64,000 nt of DNA from an uncultured Erythrobacter sp. GTDB taxonomy: Bacteria > Pseudomonadota > Alphaproteobacteria > Sphingomonadales > Sphingomonadaceae. The notes below the pieces were generated by a model that did not search any database, was not told where the DNA came from, and saw nothing but the letters and a program-made list of their open reading frames with translations. Positions 8,365-17,530 of the stretch are shown here, piece after piece; positions within the stretch are counted from its first letter, which is position 1; each line of letters opens with the position of its first letter. A program made the position numbers and the translations under genes. Where the stretch lies: positions 806,001 through 870,000 of the forward strand of contig CANMZA010000001.1 in assembly GCA_947502305.1 (NCBI GenBank), in the 5' to 3' direction.

Positions 8365-10317
8365 ATGAATTTCCTGAAACCTGTCACGATGGCGGCGTTA
8401 GCGATTGGCTTATCCGCCTGTGCGACCACGCCCGGCTCATCTTTCAAGCTCACCCGCGAGCTAGCCCCCGATGCTGTCCCGACCTTCGCCAACGAAGCGC
8501 AAGTTGATGCCTATGTCCGGGCGCAGGCGGCGGAGCGCGTGCTTATCCGCGAGCAAAGGGAGAGAGCTGGCATTGACAATAGCGATAGGATTCTCGTCAC
8601 CGGCAGCCGGATTGTCGCCGATGTCTCGGTCACCAATACTCAAGAAGCAGGCGTTGACGAGGGCGGGATTGTTAAAGCCAATACCGAATTCCTCGTCATC
8701 CTGCGCCGCGGACGTGTCTATGTTGTGCGCCACTCAGACGAGACACTTGAGCAGGTTTCCAGCATCGACGCATTCCCTCCGGGGGACAGCAATCCGGATG
8801 ACACATGGTATGATGAGATGCTGGTGCATCAAGGCATGGTCATCGTCATCGGCTATTCTTACGGCGGAGACGGCACGGAAATCTCTCGGTTTCAGCTGTC
8901 CAACCTTGGCGAGCTTACTTACCGGGATACGCATTACCTCTCATCTTCCGACTATTATTCGTCGAGCAATTACGCATCGCGCATGATCGGTGGCACGTTT
9001 TTCACCTACACGCCGACGCTTTTTACCGCGCGGTGGCGTGAAGAGCTTCCGTTTTTGGAGCGAAGACGTGAAGACGGTTCACGGATCAGGATTGGGTCAA
9101 CGCTGCTGTCCACGTCAATGGGACTTGGCGCGCCGCTGCTGATCGATCCGTCGCCGCTTGCGGATATGATGCACGGCATTACGTCTTGCGATGTGCTTTC
9201 ACCGGCGATGGCCTGTTCGACCCGGACGGTACTTGGCACAGAAGCTTCTGAGTATTATTTCAACCGTGACGCTGCCTATATCTGGACAGGAACCGGGCAT
9301 ATCAACGGCTGGGGACGGGCCAGTCAGGATTGGGGCAAGATATTGTACCGCATCCCGCTCGATAGTGCCGAGGACCCCACTGCAATGGCTGTTGAGGGCG
9401 TGCCAATTGATCAGTTTTCTTTTCATGAGGACATGGAAACGGACAGTCTGTTCGTGATGACCACCGGCGATTTCGAATATGACTACCACGTCGAACTTGG
9501 GCTAACGACATGGGATGTTGAGGCTGCGATTGGCGGCAATTCTTTGGCGCGCATTCCTCTCGATCAAATGGGCAATGGCGCGGTGCAATTGCCGCGCGCG
9601 CTTTATCGCGCTTTGCCCGAAACGCGCGGCCGCGTGCAAAACCGCTATGTCGGGCGACATTTGATGTATGGCAGCGGCTATTACGGCGCAGGCGATGAAC
9701 CGCCAGACCTGTTTGTCACCCCGCTTGATGAAAGCTGGGTGCAACGGATCGCGTTGCCCCACGGGGTCAGCCGTCTGGACCGTCTGGGCTCAGACGGGGT
9801 CGCGATTGGCCGAGGTGAGGGCGATGCGCTGGGTTTCTCCGCCATCGAATTTGCCGAAGATCGCCCAGGTGCGACGCTCGGTTCAACCTATATGTTTCCC
9901 GCCGCGGAAGAAGGCGAAAACCGGTCTCAGGCGTTTTATTGGCGCCCTGATGCGGACAATCCCGATAGCGGGGGCGGCCTTATGGCTTTGCCGGTCAACA
10001 AAGAGATCGAGGGTTATGATTTCTACTACCTCGGATCATCCACCGCGATGTTCTACCTTGAACGCAGAGACGGCGCTCTGTTTCCTATGGGCGAACTTGG
10101 CACACAGCCCGATGAAGAGGTGATTGCCGCTGCCCAGAAGATGGAAGAGTTAGAGGAAGCAGGCGAATGCCAAGCATCTTGCGTCGACTGGTACGGCAAT
10201 TCGCGCCCGATCTTTATCGGCGAACGAATCTTTGCCCTGATGGGCGATCAGATTGTCGAAGGAAGTTTGGCCGGCGGCCGGATCACAGAAGAGCGGCGGA
10301 TCAATTTTGCCCGCTGA
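8365..10317 (+). CDS. Beta-propeller domain lipoprotein
   Basis: This 650-residue exported protein has a lipoprotein signal ending LSAC (Cys19). A helical segment follows, then ILVTGSRI (76-83), a motif otherwise typical of sphingomonad TonB-receptor plugs. Next is the block TNTQEAGVDEGGIVKAN, which matches the start of the bacterial C-terminal beta-propeller family (PF09826-like). The rest is beta-rich, aromatic and glycine-rich, as expected for propeller blades, and covers essentially the full length. Likely anchored in the periplasm or outer membrane; ligand and role unknown. A GGGGAGAGG site precedes the ATG. It sits between fabD and fabG, overlapping the following GNAT gene by about 11 bp. 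Confidence 0.82.
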   Translation: MNFLKPVTMAALAIGLSACATTPGSSFKLTRELAPDAVPTFANEAQVDAYVRAQAAERVLIREQRERAGIDNSDRILVTGSRIVADVSVTNTQEAGVDEGGIVKANTEFLVILRRGRVYVVRHSDETLEQVSSIDAFPPGDSNPDDTWYDEMLVHQGMVIVIGYSYGGDGTEISRFQLSNLGELTYRDTHYLSSSDYYSSSNYASRMIGGTFFTYTPTLFTARWREELPFLERRREDGSRIRIGSTLLSTSMGLGAPLLIDPSPLADMMHGITSCDVLSPAMACSTRTVLGTEASEYYFNRDAAYIWTGTGHINGWGRASQDWGKILYRIPLDSAEDPTAMAVEGVPIDQFSFHEDMETDSLFVMTTGDFEYDYHVELGLTTWDVEAAIGGNSLARIPLDQMGNGAVQLPRALYRALPETRGRVQNRYVGRHLMYGSGYYGAGDEPPDLFVTPLDESWVQRIALPHGVSRLDRLGSDGVAIGRGEGDALGFSAIEFAEDRPGATLGSTYMFPAAEEGENRSQAFYWRPDADNPDSGGGLMALPVNKEIEGYDFYYLGSSTAMFYLERRDGALFPMGELGTQPDEEVIAAAQKMEELEEAGECQASCVDWYGNSRPIFIGERIFALMGDQIVEGSLAGGRITEERRINFAR

Positions 10318-10732
10318 AATCACCATACACTGGGTGGATGTGTCCAACGCTAGTTTGCTTGATAATATCGCGCCCGGCGTGTTCGATGAAGCCATCGATC
10401 CCGCGCGCCTGTCCGCATATCTCGCCATGCCGGCCAATCTGATGTGCGTCGCCATTAAAGGCGGGTTGGTCGTTGGCATGTGCATGTGCGTCATCCACCT
10501 GCATCCCGATAAGCCAACAGAGCTATACCTTGACGAGATCGGCACAGGCGACGATTGGCGCAGGCAAGGCATTGCGCGCGCGCTGATGCTTAAAGTGTTT
10601 GAGCGCGCCGATGACGAAGATATTGACGAAATTTGGTTGGGAACAGAGCCGGACAACATAGCCGCCATTGGCCTGTATGAAAGCTTTGGGGTTAAGGGCG
10701 AGGAAGCCTTGATCTATTATCTCGACTGGTGA
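10307..10732 (+). CDS. GNAT family acetyltransferase
   Basis: The protein has about 141 residues. The acetyl-CoA-binding core is visible as DEIGTGDDWRRQGIARALM (motif A, RxxGxA type) followed by IWLGTEPDNIAAIGLYESFG (motif B). It resembles small N-terminal or small-molecule acetyltransferases of the RimI kind; the substrate is unknown. No ATG is available. TTG 10307 was chosen because it places the protein start at LPAEITIHWVDV, near the conserved first strand, with a GGCGGA ribosome site. GTG 10334 and TTG 10253 are alternatives. It overlaps the end of the propeller gene and is followed 10 bp later by fabG. Confidence 0.78.
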   Translation: MPAEITIHWVDVSNASLLDNIAPGVFDEAIDPARLSAYLAMPANLMCVAIKGGLVVGMCMCVIHLHPDKPTELYLDEIGTGDDWRRQGIARALMLKVFERADDEDIDEIWLGTEPDNIAAIGLYESFGVKGEEALIYYLDW

Positions 10733-10742
10733 GGAGCCTTGG

Positions 10743-11507
10743 ATGTTTCAACTGAACGGAATGAACGCGCTGGTCACAGGCGCAAGTGGCGGGATAGGGT
10801 CAGCGATTGCGATTGCTTTGGCAAAGCAAGGCGCGCGGGTGGCTTTGTCGGGATCAAATGGCGACAAATTGCGGGCCTTTCGTGAGCAGCTCATGTCCGA
10901 AATCGGGTCGCCCGAACATGGCGATCACGTTGAGATAACTTGCAACCTTTCCGACAGCACTCAGGTCGATGAATTGATCCCTGCCACCGTCGATACGCTG
11001 GGCGGGATTGATATTCTGGTGAACAATGCCGGGATCACGCGCGACAATTTGGCGATGCGGATGAAGGATGATGAGTGGGATCAGGTGATCTCCGTCAATC
11101 TCGAAGCGATCTTTCGCCTGATGCGCGCCAGTGCGCGTCCGATGATGAAGGCGCGTTTTGGCCGGATCATCAACATTACCAGCGTCGTCGGCAGCACCGG
11201 CAATCCTGGGCAAATGAACTATGCCGCCGCCAAAGCAGGCGTGACCGGCATGACGAAGAGTTTCGCGCAAGAAGTCGCGAGCCGCGGGATCACTGCAAAT
11301 TGCGTTGCCCCCGGCTTTATCCGCACGGCGATGACGGACGAATTGCCCGATGCACAAAAAGACGCGCTGAATGCTCGCATTCCAGCAGGCAAAATGGGCG
11401 AGGGCGATGATATTGGCGGCGCGGTCGCCTATCTAGCGAGCCGAGAGGCTGGTTATGTGACGGGCGAAACGCTGCATGTGAATGGCGGCATGGCGATGTT
11501 GGGGTAG
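10743..11507 (+). CDS. fabG: 3-oxoacyl-ACP reductase FabG
   Basis: This 254-residue short-chain dehydrogenase has every FabG landmark: TGASGGIG cofactor loop at 12-19, NNAG at 94-97, catalytic S147, Y160 and K164 (YAAAK), and the C-terminal GETLHVNGGMAMLG. It reduces 3-ketoacyl-ACP with NADPH in fatty acid synthesis. GAGG just upstream of the ATG gives a good ribosome site. Position after fabD in the same direction supports the assignment over other SDRs. The next gene starts 4 bp after the stop. Confidence 0.95.
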   Translation: MFQLNGMNALVTGASGGIGSAIAIALAKQGARVALSGSNGDKLRAFREQLMSEIGSPEHGDHVEITCNLSDSTQVDELIPATVDTLGGIDILVNNAGITRDNLAMRMKDDEWDQVISVNLEAIFRLMRASARPMMKARFGRIINITSVVGSTGNPGQMNYAAAKAGVTGMTKSFAQEVASRGITANCVAPGFIRTAMTDELPDAQKDALNARIPAGKMGEGDDIGGAVAYLASREAGYVTGETLHVNGGMAMLG

Positions 11508-11511
11508 GGCG

Positions 11512-12129
11512 ATGGCGCATGTCGTTCTTTGCGGCGATTCGATCTTTGACAATGCCAGCTATGTCGATGGCGGGCCCGATGTTGCATCACAATTGCGCGC
11601 GCGGCTGGGGCCGGATGATAGGGTCACTTTGCTTGCTGTCGATGGCAGCATTAGCCTCCAAGTCGCGGATCAACTTGTCCAAATCCCCAATGATGCGACC
11701 CATGTCATCGTAACCACCGGCGGCAACGATATCTTGCACAATGCCGCTTTGTTGGAACAAAAAACGGATAGTATCGCCGGCGCAATGGCCGTGCTGATGG
11801 CTGCGAGGGCTGCCTTTGTGCCGGAACATCACGGCGCGGTTGAACTTGCCGCCAATATCGATTTGCCGGTTGCGTTCTGCACGATCTACGATGCGAATAT
11901 GGGGCCGTTGATCACCACAGCTTTATCAATTTTCAACGATGCAATCACCCGCCACGTCCATTCCGCCGGTTTGGATTTGATCGACTTGCGTTTGGTGTGC
12001 CCAGAGCTTGGCGATTATGCCAATCCAATTGAACCGTCGGCGCAAGGGGGCGACAAGATCGCCGCTACGCTCGCGCGGTATATCGGCGAAGTGAATGAGC
12101 GCAGTGAGCGCACGCAGGTCTTTATTTAA
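11512..12129 (+). CDS. SGNH/GDSL hydrolase-like protein with atypical last block
   Basis: The 205-residue protein opens with block I GDSIFDN (S10) and has block III TGGND (70-73), both standard for SGNH hydrolases, and lacks a signal peptide. The expected C-terminal DxxH block is replaced by NPIEPSAQGG (171-180), so the catalytic Asp and His are Asn and Glu at those positions. It may be a divergent subfamily, use another residue, or be inactive. ATG 11512 was chosen because it lies directly after the fabG stop and yields the canonical start; the longer frame would overlap fabG. Confidence 0.78.
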   Translation: MAHVVLCGDSIFDNASYVDGGPDVASQLRARLGPDDRVTLLAVDGSISLQVADQLVQIPNDATHVIVTTGGNDILHNAALLEQKTDSIAGAMAVLMAARAAFVPEHHGAVELAANIDLPVAFCTIYDANMGPLITTALSIFNDAITRHVHSAGLDLIDLRLVCPELGDYANPIEPSAQGGDKIAATLARYIGEVNERSERTQVFI

Positions 12130-12285
12130 GAATTGGCCCCCTTATCCCCAAGGAATCTGCCTTCGCAATCCTGCGAACTTGCCCGCATTGCCCGGTGCGC
12201 TAAGGTTTTGGGGAATCAAACGGTGCCGCAGGGGCGATTCCGCCTATGCCGCGCCATCTAAAGCACAAGAAGTAGGGCAACCCTG

Positions 12286-13413
12286 ATGAAGGCTACTATC
12301 GAACGTGCGACGCTGCTGCGTTGCCTCTCTCATGTTCAGTCCGTGGTTGAACGCCGCAACACCATTCCGATCCTGTCCAACGTCCTGATCGACGCATCGG
12401 ATGGCGGCAATGTGAAAGTCATGGCGACGGATCTCGATCTGCAAGTCACCGAAACCATGGCGGCGGCTTCGGTGGAAACGCCCGGCGCAATCACCGTTTC
12501 GGCGCATCTCTTGTTCGATATTGCCCGCAAATTGCCCGATGGCAGCCAAGTCAGCTTAGAAACATCCGACAACCGGATGGAAGTCAAAGCAGGCCGCAGC
12601 CGGTTTAAATTGCCGACCCTGCCGCGCGACGATTTTCCAGTGATCGTAGAAGGCGATTTGCCGACCAGTTTTGAGGTGCCCGCGCGCACTTTGGCGCAAA
12701 TGATCGACGCCACACGGTTCGCGATTTCGACCGAAGAAACGCGGTATTACCTCAACGGTATTTTCCTGCATGTCACCGACGAGGATGAGCCTGTTTTGAA
12801 AGCGGCGGCGACCGACGGCCACCGCCTTGCTCGCTTTACTTTGCCGCGCCCAGATGGCGCCGATGGCATGCCCGACGTCATCGTCCCGCGCAAAGCGGTG
12901 GCGGAGCTTCGCAAGCTCCTCGAAGAAGCGATGGACGGTGCGGTCTTGATCGATCTGTCGGCCAGCAAAGTCCGCTTTACGCTTTCGGGCGAAGGCGGCG
13001 TGGTCCTGACGAGCAAGCTGATCGATGGCACCTTCCCAGATTACAGCCGGGTTATCCCAACGGGCAATGACAAGCTGCTGAAGGTTGATCCCAAGCTGTT
13101 TTTCCAAGGTGTTGACCGTGTTGCGACCATTGCGACAGAAAAAACACGTGCGGTGAAAATGGGGCTGGATAAGGACCGCGTGACCTTGTCCGTGACCTCT
13201 CCCGACAATGGCAATGCCGCAGAAGAACTCGCCGCGACATATAGCAGCGACGGTTTTGAGATTGGCTTTAACGCCAATTATCTGAAGGATATTCTGGGCC
13301 AGTTTGATAGCGATGTCATCGAATTGCACCTTGCTGATGCCGGTGCGCCGACATTGATCCGCGAAGGCGATGACAGTCCGGCGCTCTACGTCCTTATGCC
13401 GATGCGCGTGTAA
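12286..13413 (+). CDS. dnaN: DNA polymerase III sliding clamp, beta subunit
   Basis: The 375-residue protein matches DnaN from MKATIERATLLRCLSHVQSVVERRNTIPILSN-type start to the conserved terminal YVLMPMRV. The three clamp domains occupy roughly 1-120, 125-250 and 255-375, and the RYYLNGIFLH segment is typical. It encircles DNA and tethers Pol III during replication. In contrast to many bacteria dnaA is not adjacent; upstream is the SGNH-like gene and 156 bp of spacer containing a DnaA-box-like 9-mer. The stop overlaps the next start (TAATG). Confidence 0.97.
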   Translation: MKATIERATLLRCLSHVQSVVERRNTIPILSNVLIDASDGGNVKVMATDLDLQVTETMAAASVETPGAITVSAHLLFDIARKLPDGSQVSLETSDNRMEVKAGRSRFKLPTLPRDDFPVIVEGDLPTSFEVPARTLAQMIDATRFAISTEETRYYLNGIFLHVTDEDEPVLKAAATDGHRLARFTLPRPDGADGMPDVIVPRKAVAELRKLLEEAMDGAVLIDLSASKVRFTLSGEGGVVLTSKLIDGTFPDYSRVIPTGNDKLLKVDPKLFFQGVDRVATIATEKTRAVKMGLDKDRVTLSVTSPDNGNAAEELAATYSSDGFEIGFNANYLKDILGQFDSDVIELHLADAGAPTLIREGDDSPALYVLMPMRV

Positions 13414-13868
13414 TGCGCGGCGCGGGGGGATTGATCGGCGGTGTTCTGGGGGCTTTGGCTCTTGCGGCACCTTTGGCGGCGCAAGAGACGGAGCCGTTTG
13501 AACCGGCCTTTAACTCCGATTCCGACTTGGATTGTGCGATCTTTATCGGGGCATTGATGGCGGAGATGGAGGCGGAGATGACGCCGGATAATCGTCTGGG
13601 TTTGACATCGGCGTTCACCTATTTCGTGGGCCGGTATGAGGCGCAGCGCGGGATCGAAATCACCGACGCTTTCACCGCCCGTTATCCGATCTATCAGGAA
13701 TTGAACCCCGTTGAGATTCAGCAGACATGTTCTGTGCGGATGCGGGCCTTTGGCGCACGCTTGCAAGAAGCGGGCAGCGCGCTTTCGCGCCTATCGCCCC
13801 AGCGTGCCCCCGATGCTGATGGCCCAGACGCAGATGAAAACACCGGCGAAGAAGCAGAGGCCGAGTAA
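13413..13868 (+). CDS. Secreted hypothetical protein
   Basis: A 151-residue protein with a clear Sec signal peptide (hydrophobic core GVLGALALAAPLAAQ, likely cut after AAQ near 23). The mature part is helical with two cysteines (CAIFIGALMAEM near 43 and QQTCSVRM near 107) that could form a disulfide, and an acidic, low-complexity tail. I recognise no domain. Its start codon overlaps the dnaN stop by one base, so translation is probably coupled. Location should be the periplasm. Confidence 0.7.
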   Translation: MRGAGGLIGGVLGALALAAPLAAQETEPFEPAFNSDSDLDCAIFIGALMAEMEAEMTPDNRLGLTSAFTYFVGRYEAQRGIEITDAFTARYPIYQELNPVEIQQTCSVRMRAFGARLQEAGSALSRLSPQRAPDADGPDADENTGEEAEAE

Positions 13869-13874
13869 GCCCGC

Positions 13875-14516
13875 GTGAAAGACGACGCGCAGGCTGCGCA
13901 AGTGCGCATATTCGGCACGGTCATCTCGACCTATACCCGCATTGTTCAGATCACTTGCGAAGAGATCGGTCTGAGCCATGAAACCGTCGCGACCGCGGCC
14001 AATTCCTCCGAAAACCGCCACCCTTTTGGCAAAGTGCCGGTGGTTGAGGTCGATGGGCTTGAGCTGATCGAGAGCACTGCGATCACGCAATATTTGGACA
14101 ATGCGCATGGCGGCGGCGGCCTGCAACCGGCGGATCCGGCGGCGCGCGCGGTTATGGATCAATGGATTGCAGTGGCGAACAATTACCTGTTTCCGCTGTT
14201 TGAACGCGGGCTGGTCATGCCGTGGATTATGCACCGGGTGGCGGGATACCCTCTGGATGCAGAGGCGATTAACAACGCGCTGCCGCAGATCAGCCGCGCG
14301 CTGGGGTATCTGGAGGCGGAATTGCAGAAAGATGGCGCGTGGGTTTCTGCCGGTTTCACGCTGGCGGATGCGTATCTTTACCCCATTATCCGCGCGTTGG
14401 AATTGACCCCGCAAGGAGAGGTCGGGATCGCCCAATGCGACACGCTCGCCGCATGGCTGCGCGCCTGCGAAAACCGTCCCTCAATCGCCGCAACACGCTG
14501 GGAAAGCGAGCCGTGA
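13875..14516 (+). CDS. Glutathione S-transferase family protein
   Basis: The 213-residue protein has an N-terminal thioredoxin-fold domain with NRHPFGKVPVVEVDG and ELIESTAITQYLD, the cis-proline and glutathione gamma-glutamyl binding segments of GSTs. An all-helical C-terminal domain follows, with FTLADAYLYPII. It starts with GTG, 6 bp after the previous stop. The usual catalytic Ser/Cys/Tyr in the first strand-turn is not obvious: the segment reads TVISTYTRIVQI. Function is probably detoxification or redox, with unknown substrate. Confidence 0.85.
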   Translation: MKDDAQAAQVRIFGTVISTYTRIVQITCEEIGLSHETVATAANSSENRHPFGKVPVVEVDGLELIESTAITQYLDNAHGGGGLQPADPAARAVMDQWIAVANNYLFPLFERGLVMPWIMHRVAGYPLDAEAINNALPQISRALGYLEAELQKDGAWVSAGFTLADAYLYPIIRALELTPQGEVGIAQCDTLAAWLRACENRPSIAATRWESEP

Positions 14517-14552
14517 TAGGCTAGGGTTCCCCGCAAAGAAGAGGAACCATCC

Positions 14553-15644
14553 ATGACCCTATCTCAAGTCCACGTTCGCAAAGCCGAACTCTCTCACGCA
14601 GCCATCGCCAATGTCGAAGCCGGCGAATTGGCCGAGGGCGCGGTCCGCCTTGTGGTGGAGAGTTTCTCTGTCACGGCAAACAACATCACCTATGCGGTGG
14701 TCGGCGACGGGTTTGGTTATTGGAATTTCTTCCCGCCAAAATCGGATGAGGACGGCCTCGGCATTGTGCCGATGTGGGGGCATGCGAAAGTGACGCAGAG
14801 CAACCATGACGATTTCGCCGTTGGGGAGCGCGTCTATGGCTATTTGCCGATGGGCAGCGGGCTCGACGTGGTGCCCGGCAATGTTTCCGCCAGCAGCTTC
14901 GTCGACACCACCGATTACCGCCAACCGATGAGCCCGATTTACAACCAATATTCGCGCCTTGCCGCCGATCCAGAGCATGACCCGGCGCGCGAAGCGGAGC
15001 GGATGATTTTTGGCCCTCTGTTCAAAACCGGGTTCTTGATCGAATATTTCATGCGCAAAGACGATTGGTTCGGCGCAGACACGGTGATCATGACCAGCGC
15101 ATCGTCCAAAACTGCTATGGGACTGGCCAGCGTTGCAAAGCAAAACTCACCCAATATCAAACGGATTGGCCTGACGTCTGCGGGCAATGTTGAATTTGTT
15201 GAGAAGACCGGCCTGTATGACAAGGTCGCCACTTATGACACGATCGGAACATTGGCGATTGGTGATTGTGTGACGGTCGATTTCGCCGGAAACGCCGGGG
15301 TTCTTACAAAGCTGCATGAACATTTCACCGATATGCTGAAATATAGCTGCCTCGTCGGCGCGACCCATATTGAGGCGCGCAGCACGTTTGGCGGCGGCGA
15401 TGATTTGCCCGGCGCGAAACCGACCCTATTCTTTGCACCCGATCATGCGGTTGCCTTCTTCAAAGAACACGGCCCCGTAGAAGGCGGCAAATTGGTCGCC
15501 GGATCGTGGCACGGTTTCTTGAGCGCGGTGGAAGGCACCGTCGAGATCGTGAAGCTCAGCGGGCTAGAAGCGGCGCGCGCCACCTATCTTGAGATGATCG
15601 GCGGGCATGTTGATCCGGCCAAGGGTATCGTGGTCGAGCCTTAA
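14553..15644 (+). CDS. DUF2855 family protein
   Basis: This 363-residue protein matches the DUF2855 pattern: TANNITYAVVGDGFGYWNFFP near residue 45, then PMWGHAKV and VYGYLPM, and a nucleotide-binding-like segment VIMTSASSKTAMGLA near 185. The layout resembles medium-chain dehydrogenases (catalytic domain then Rossmann domain), but no reaction is established. AGAGGAA lies before the ATG. It is monocistronic, with a 37-bp gap to the convergent amidohydrolase. Confidence 0.83.
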   Translation: MTLSQVHVRKAELSHAAIANVEAGELAEGAVRLVVESFSVTANNITYAVVGDGFGYWNFFPPKSDEDGLGIVPMWGHAKVTQSNHDDFAVGERVYGYLPMGSGLDVVPGNVSASSFVDTTDYRQPMSPIYNQYSRLAADPEHDPAREAERMIFGPLFKTGFLIEYFMRKDDWFGADTVIMTSASSKTAMGLASVAKQNSPNIKRIGLTSAGNVEFVEKTGLYDKVATYDTIGTLAIGDCVTVDFAGNAGVLTKLHEHFTDMLKYSCLVGATHIEARSTFGGGDDLPGAKPTLFFAPDHAVAFFKEHGPVEGGKLVAGSWHGFLSAVEGTVEIVKLSGLEAARATYLEMIGGHVDPAKGIVVEP

Positions 15645-15681
15645 AAGACCGAACTTTTGCTGGTTTGGAGCGGCGGCGGAT

Positions 15682-17448
15682 TTATTCCGCCGCCTCTGCC
15701 AACTCCGCACGTTGCGGCCCGCGGATCAGGCCGCCTGGTGTCTCGCCCGTCCATTTGCCATTTTCAAATGTCACCGCGCCATTTTTAAGGGTGCAGGCAT
15801 AGCCATCGGCCTTTTGCAGCAGACGTTTGCCCCCTGCGGGCAGATCAAAGGCGAGCCATGGCCGGCCCAGTTTCAAACGCTCCATATCGATCACATTGAT
15901 ATCGGCGAGGAAACCCGGCGCGATCACGCCGCGATCCTCTAGGCCGTAGAGCACGGCGGTGTCGCGACATTGGCGCTTTATCGCATTTTCAAGCGTGATC
16001 CGGTCACCGCGTTTGCGGTCGCGTACCCAATGTTCCAGCATGAATGTGGGGCTGGCCGCATCGCAGATCGTGCCGCAATGCGCGCCGCCATCTGAAAGCG
16101 AATTCACGGTGTCGTCTGAATGTTGCAGCGGGTGGAGAAAATCCAAATTGCCGTCGGCGTAATTCAGGATCGGCAGGTAGATAAAGCCAGTGCCATCATC
16201 CGCGCACAGCATATCATAGGCATATTCCTGCGGGTCGATACCGGCGGCCACCGCGCGGGCATTCACACTGGCGGTTTCATCCGGTTCGTAATCGAAATCC
16301 GGGTCCATTTCATATTGCAAAGCCCACCCTTGGGTGATCACCATGACGACGCCGATAATGTCCATTGGCGCTTCGGAATAATCGTTCGATTCCGACAACA
16401 ATTGCGCCTTGAAAGCAGGATCGAGCAATTTTGCCTTTTGCTCCGCCCACGGCAGATCTGCGATAGTCTTCCAGCTCGGGCGGAAGGCGAAGGGGTTCAC
16501 TGTGCCCTGCCACGCCATGATGATGCCGTTTCCGCGCAAGGCGATCTGCGCGACGATATTGGCGCCATTATCATTTTCGGCCCGCATGGTCGAAATTTGT
16601 TCGGCCAGCGGCATTTCTTTCTGGATCGATTCCAGCGCGGCAAACGTGACGGGGATACCGGCCTCGCGGCTCAATTTGCCCATCCATTCAAATTCGTTCC
16701 ATTCGCGCTGCAAATCGCTGGCCATTTCAAAAACGGCATGCCCGCCTGCATCTTTTGCGCGGCCCATTGCATGGCCGATGGCCACCAATTCATCAGGCGT
16801 GGCGGTGGTGCCGGGGACGAGTTCGCCGTCCACTGATTTGTGCAAAACCGTACGCGAGGTTGAAAAGCCCAATGCCCCTGCGCGCACGCCTTCTTCGACA
16901 ATGTCAGACATCGCCTTGATGTCGGCATCGGTTGGGACGGCGCCGGGTTGTTCGCGGTCACCCAGCACATAAGCGCGCACCGCGCCATGCGGCACATGGG
17001 TGCCAATATCGATCGCGCGCGGCATTTTTTCCAGCGCGTCGAGATATTCGGGGAACGTTTCCCATTCCCACGTGATCCCCTCTGCCAGAGCGGTGCCGGG
17101 AATATCCTCAACCCCTTCCATTAGGCTGATCAGCCATTCGTGGCGGTCGGGTTTGGCGGGAGCAAAACCCACGCCGCAATTGCCCATGACCACGGTTGTG
17201 ACGCCGTGCCAGCTGGACGGGGCCATTTCCTGATCCCACGTCGCCTGACCATCATAATGCGTGTGAATATCGACGAAGCCAGGGGCGACGATTTTGCCGC
17301 TTGCGTCAATTTCCCGCGCTGCATCGCCGTGGATTGTGCCAACGCCCGCGATCACGCCGTCTTTTACCGCGACATCGCCGTTAAAGCGCGGCGCGCCGGT
17401 GCCGTCGACAACGGTGCCCCCTCGGATGATCAGGTCGTAAACTGCCAT
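15682..17448 (-). CDS. Amidohydrolase family protein (D-aminoacylase-like)
   Basis: This 588-residue metal-dependent hydrolase has the N-terminal beta-sandwich strand YDLIIRGGTVVDGTGAP, the metal motif GFVDIHTHYDGQ near 60-70, GNCGVGFAP near 90, and C-terminal segments LSDGGAHCGTICDA and PGFLADINVID that close the barrel. The pattern fits N-acyl-D-amino-acid deacylases and related enzymes. Substrate is uncertain, because several amidohydrolase subfamilies share this plan. ATG 17448 was chosen for the GGGAGAG ribosome site. Confidence 0.85.
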   Translation of the reverse strand: MAVYDLIIRGGTVVDGTGAPRFNGDVAVKDGVIAGVGTIHGDAAREIDASGKIVAPGFVDIHTHYDGQATWDQEMAPSSWHGVTTVVMGNCGVGFAPAKPDRHEWLISLMEGVEDIPGTALAEGITWEWETFPEYLDALEKMPRAIDIGTHVPHGAVRAYVLGDREQPGAVPTDADIKAMSDIVEEGVRAGALGFSTSRTVLHKSVDGELVPGTTATPDELVAIGHAMGRAKDAGGHAVFEMASDLQREWNEFEWMGKLSREAGIPVTFAALESIQKEMPLAEQISTMRAENDNGANIVAQIALRGNGIIMAWQGTVNPFAFRPSWKTIADLPWAEQKAKLLDPAFKAQLLSESNDYSEAPMDIIGVVMVITQGWALQYEMDPDFDYEPDETASVNARAVAAGIDPQEYAYDMLCADDGTGFIYLPILNYADGNLDFLHPLQHSDDTVNSLSDGGAHCGTICDAASPTFMLEHWVRDRKRGDRITLENAIKRQCRDTAVLYGLEDRGVIAPGFLADINVIDMERLKLGRPWLAFDLPAGGKRLLQKADGYACTLKNGAVTFENGKWTGETPGGLIRGPQRAELAEAAE

Positions 17449-17530
17449 GGCTTTTCTCTCCCACATTCAAATTGCGTCTTTTATTGATACCGGTTTAGCA
17501 TAAGCGCGCCGCGCCTGCTATGCCTGCACC

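Noticed and set aside
15671..15693. GGCGGCGGA / TCCGCCGCC dyad as a terminator
   Set aside because: It overlaps the end of the amidohydrolase gene and has no T-run on either strand; GC-rich alanine/glutamate codons explain it.
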